64,000 bases of DNA, taken from assembly GCF_900108095.1 (NCBI RefSeq), contig NZ_FNWL01000006.1:62001-126000 (forward strand). Reading direction: 5' to 3'. The stretch's first letter is position 1; the number at the start of each line of letters is the position of its first letter. A program made the position numbers and the translations under genes. Below are positions 61,455-64,000 of the stretch, piece after piece. The notes under the pieces were generated by a model, which worked only from the letters and a program-made list of their open reading frames with translations, ran no database searches and was not told the origin of the DNA. Source of the stretch: Natronorubrum sediminis. Its GTDB lineage: Archaea; Halobacteriota; Halobacteria; Halobacteriales; Natrialbaceae.

Positions 61455-62708
61455 ATGTGCGATAACAACGAAGAAAATCGGCGAAATTTTATGAAAGGAT
61501 GCGGTGCAGCGGCCGCGATGGCCGTAACCGGACTCGGTGCCGGGACGGCGGCGGGGCAAACGGAATCGATGGGAAACATCGAAGAGTTGCTAGATGGGCT
61601 TCCGAATAATTGGGGCCGGTGGGGTAACGACGACGAGGTGGGGGCGTTGAACTTCCTCGACAGCGAACAAGCGTTCGCCGGAATGCAAGCGGTAATGCGT
61701 GGCGGTCCAGCAAACATTCAGCAGTATACGCTTCAGGTCCCGATGACCGGCGATGCGCTGGAGTCGGTCGTCGACGAAGATGTCGAGGTTTCAGCAGACG
61801 CCGGCGATGCACTGTATCCGCCGCGGACGCCAGCAAGACGGGACAACACCGCCGACGCAACGACGATCGAAGATTCCGATGCACGCGCCGGGGTCAAATC
61901 GTCGGACGACGCGTTCATCACGCAGTTGTTCCTCCACGGAACGACCCATATCGACGCGCTCGGACACGTTTGGTACGATGACCAACTCTACAACGGGTAC
62001 GACGAACTGGCGACGGCGGAGGTCAAGGAATTCGATCAACCGATCCCGGGCATCGACGCGGAGGGTAACGCGACCGAAGTGACGGAAACCAAAGGACACT
62101 CGGAAGCAAGCGTTGCACCCCTCGCCGCCTCCGGAGTCACGGGTCGCGCAGTCCTACTCGACGTCGGTCGTCACATGGGCGACGAAAACGGCTGGCTCGA
62201 ACTCGGCGCATCGATCACGCTATCAGATCTTCTGGAGACGGCGGACGCCCAGGGAGTCGACATCAACGAGCGAGATATCGTCCTCGTTCGGACCGGTGGC
62301 GTCGAGCGGGCAATCGATCCCGAGGCGGAGTGGGGACCTGAGGCGGAACCCGGTCTCACGTTCAGCGAGGAACTCGTCGAGTGGGTGTACGATATGGAGA
62401 TTCCGATGATCGGTGCTGACAATATTGCGGTCGAAAAGCTCGCCCAGACTATTGACGGCAAAACGTACGCGATCCCACTTCACGCGGCACTGCTACGCGA
62501 CCTCGGCGTCTCGCTCAACGAGATACTGTGGCTCGGCGACGTGGCTGACCAGTGTGCAGAAGACGGTATTTACGAACTCATGTACGTTGCGGCTCCGTTG
62601 CACGTCGAACGAGCGACGGGAGCCCCGGCGAATCCGGTCGTCCTGAAAGCTACCCAGAACGGGAAAAACGGACGGGACGTTGATCCGAAGGAGAAAGCCG
62701 ACCGATAA
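61455..62708 (+). CDS. Tat-exported cyclase-family (kynurenine formamidase-like) hydrolase
   Basis: The 417-residue protein begins with an RR-containing Tat-like signal (ENRRNFMKGCGAAAAMAVTGLGAGTAAG). It has the cyclase family metal motif LFLHGTTHIDALGHVWYDD (H-G-T-x-H-x-D-x-x-x-H) and later ETKGHSEASVAPLAASGV, VLVRTGGVERAIDPEAEWGP and PMIGADNIAVEKLAQT. Cyclases hydrolyse N-formyl or lactone-like substrates with a divalent metal. The export signal implies that the substrate is met outside the membrane before TRAP uptake. Which substrate is unknown. The signal has a Cys (KGCGAA), but no clear lipobox. Confidence 0.85.
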   Translation: MCDNNEENRRNFMKGCGAAAAMAVTGLGAGTAAGQTESMGNIEELLDGLPNNWGRWGNDDEVGALNFLDSEQAFAGMQAVMRGGPANIQQYTLQVPMTGDALESVVDEDVEVSADAGDALYPPRTPARRDNTADATTIEDSDARAGVKSSDDAFITQLFLHGTTHIDALGHVWYDDQLYNGYDELATAEVKEFDQPIPGIDAEGNATEVTETKGHSEASVAPLAASGVTGRAVLLDVGRHMGDENGWLELGASITLSDLLETADAQGVDINERDIVLVRTGGVERAIDPEAEWGPEAEPGLTFSEELVEWVYDMEIPMIGADNIAVEKLAQTIDGKTYAIPLHAALLRDLGVSLNEILWLGDVADQCAEDGIYELMYVAAPLHVERATGAPANPVVLKATQNGKNGRDVDPKEKADR

Positions 62709-63149
62709 CACGCTGACGGTCAAGTGCAACACGATTCCATTGGGAAGGCGGACGAGGAATTTGCCCGTAGGGCCTTAGTAGACGACTTCCTGCCGGCGAC
62801 GTAACCGATAGTTCAATAGTGGCTGAACGTTCGTTGGAACTCGCCGCCGACCCTCCCCACGGCGTTACAGAGGCAGAACGAATCTAACCGGGGAGGTGGG
62901 TCGAGGCGTCGTATACTGTCGCGCCAAGCCAGTTATCGTACAGGGATGGATGTTGAACTGATCGCGCCGACGGTGGCTCCACGGGGTAAACCCATGGTTC
63001 AGACGCAGTAATTCGATGGAAACGAACGTCAACCCGCACGAGCGCCGATTATCGTGCTGGTGCTGTCTGCCGAGACGCGTTCAACTATCAACCGGTTCGA
63101 GTATCGCGAGAACGGGTCGGAATATTAATCGTCGTCTCTCGTAAAGGAG
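62709..63149. other. Intergenic stretch, no gene seen
   Basis: About 440 bases between the cyclase and the last MFS gene. All frames are short and broken; the sequence may be a decayed gene but no family could be named. The final 30 bases contain AAAGGAG at 63143-63149 before the MFS start. Confidence 0.45.
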
Positions 63150-63155
63150 ATGATT

Positions 63156-64000
63156 GTGAACGTAGTAGGTAGGTGCCGTTCAGCGCTCGAAGAGGGCGTC
63201 CGAGCGCTCTGGATGGACGGTCGCGGAAAGGTCCTGATCGTCGTCGCAGTCGGATGGGGACTCTCGATGGGAACGCGAATGATCTATCCAGTCTTGCTTC
63301 CCCACCTTCGCACGGCATACGGCATCGATCTCACTACGGCCGGATTGTTGGTGACCGTCCTGTTCGTCGCGTACGCGATCGGTCAGCTGCCCGGAGGCAT
63401 CCTCGCAGACCGGATCGGTGAGCGGCCGATTTTGATCGTCAGTACGCTGTTGGCAGCCGCAACGTTGTTTCTGGTAACCACTGCGGGATCTGTCCTGGTA
63501 CTGTTCGCCATGACGGCGTTATTCGGCCTCGCAATCGCGCTCTACGCGGTGGCCAGATACACCGTTCTTACGCGTCTGTATCCCAATCATCTTGGTGCAG
63601 CGAACGGGGCGACGGCCGCGTCGGCCGACGCGGCACAGTCGGTGTTACCACCGCTCGCGGGAGTGCTCGCGGCGGGAGTCTCTTGGCAGATGGGATTCGG
63701 ATTTGCGATTCCCCTGTTTTTGATTACCGGCCTCGCGCTCTGGGCGATCGTTCCAACGAGAACAGACGGCACAAGGTCCTCTGAGAACGACCGAACTGAT
63801 GGTGGGGCCCCCGTGGAGCGTCCTACGACGAATCGTAGGTGGGACACGTTTCTCGTTCTTCGGCGACCCGTGATCGTGAAAGGGGCGATCGTCTACACGC
63901 TCGGACTCTGTATTTGGCAGGCGTTCACCGCATTTTATCCGATCTACATGATCGAGATCAAAGGACTGTCGTCGTCGCTCGCGGGCGGGCTGTTCGGGCT
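63156..64000 (+). CDS. MFS transporter, 3' end outside window
   Basis: The frame is open to the right edge. After a short N-terminus it shows MFS spans: VLIVVAVGWGLSMGTRMIYP, TAGLLVTVLFVAYAIGQLPG and GILADRIGERPILIVSTLLA with the D-R-x-G-x-R loop. A central loop (TRTDGTRSSENDRTDGGAP) and the start of the second bundle (KGAIVYTLGLCIWQAFTAFY) follow. GTG at 63156 is preferred: AGGAG at 63145-63149 is then six bases upstream, whereas ATG at 63150 would directly abut it. The substrate is unknown. It belongs to a different MFS branch than the 26903 gene. Confidence 0.85.
   Translation, partial: MNVVGRCRSALEEGVRALWMDGRGKVLIVVAVGWGLSMGTRMIYPVLLPHLRTAYGIDLTTAGLLVTVLFVAYAIGQLPGGILADRIGERPILIVSTLLAAATLFLVTTAGSVLVLFAMTALFGLAIALYAVARYTVLTRLYPNHLGAANGATAASADAAQSVLPPLAGVLAAGVSWQMGFGFAIPLFLITGLALWAIVPTRTDGTRSSENDRTDGGAPVERPTTNRRWDTFLVLRRPVIVKGAIVYTLGLCIWQAFTAFYPIYMIEIKGLSSSLAGGLFG

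Overview
This window is from a haloarchaeon. The predicted proteins are strongly acidic. Lipoprotein and Tat-type signals, leaderless or nearly leaderless starts behind TATA-like boxes, and typical halobacterial families (UspA, CBS/HPF, haloarchaeal 'holin-like' and Cys-pair small proteins) all fit. The genus cannot be fixed from sequence alone; a Natrialbales-type organism is a weak guess. No rRNA, tRNA, CRISPR array or intact insertion sequence was recognised.

Region A (about 1-17.8 kb) is a stress and maintenance neighbourhood under visible decay. Intact genes include an ATP-grasp protein cut by the window edge, integral membrane proteins, a cupin, a GYD protein, Hsp20, a CapA-type phosphatase, UspA proteins, a CBS/HPF-like protein, a PEBP-like lipoprotein and an AI-2E-type permease. 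Between them lie many broken genes: a frameshifted alpha/beta hydrolase, an RtcB remnant, a UspA 5' piece joined to a SerB 3' piece, a multiply frameshifted UspA, a nonsense-interrupted unknown frame, an AroA (EPSP synthase) fragment, a ZIP-transporter tail, and a site-2 protease lacking its HExxH end that abuts the tail of a DUF234-type ATPase. At 20.3 kb a third gene-gene scar joins a truncated membrane gene to a DHH phosphoesterase. This looks like repeated deletion under relaxed selection.

Region B (17.9-19.6 kb) is a ParA-like ATPase with a small acidic partner, flanked on both sides by copies of a TGA(A/C)TCA(C/G)TGA-like iteron. It resembles a plasmid partition module and suggests an integrated plasmid, a secondary replicon, or a plasmid-derived island. 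A gene-poor, AT-richer stretch follows (22.5-24.4 kb).

Region C (24.4-62.7 kb) is a dense acyl-CoA catabolic island: two AMP-forming acyl-CoA ligases, four acyl-CoA dehydrogenases (ACADs), an enoyl-CoA hydratase, a 3-hydroxyacyl-CoA dehydrogenase, a thiolase, four SDRs, an acyl-CoA carboxylase beta subunit, an AtuA-type protein with its small C-terminal partner, a CaiB/BaiF CoA-transferase, three LvaA/ACAD10-type phosphotransferases, an amidohydrolase, a Rieske protein and a Tat-exported cyclase. It also carries three TAXI-type TRAP binding proteins, two fused TRAP permeases, an EamA exporter and two MFS transporters. The 34.6-45.3 kb block contains counterparts of all the Pseudomonas atuABCDEGH functions (acyclic terpenoid / branched acyl-CoA carboxylation route) except the biotin-carboxylase alpha subunit. 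Remnants of a fourth phosphotransferase and of an extra SDR show that the island grew by duplication and then lost copies. No recognisable transcription factor lies within it. The most promising candidate for an undescribed system is this TRAP-fed, AtuA-containing, kinase-rich acyl-CoA pathway.
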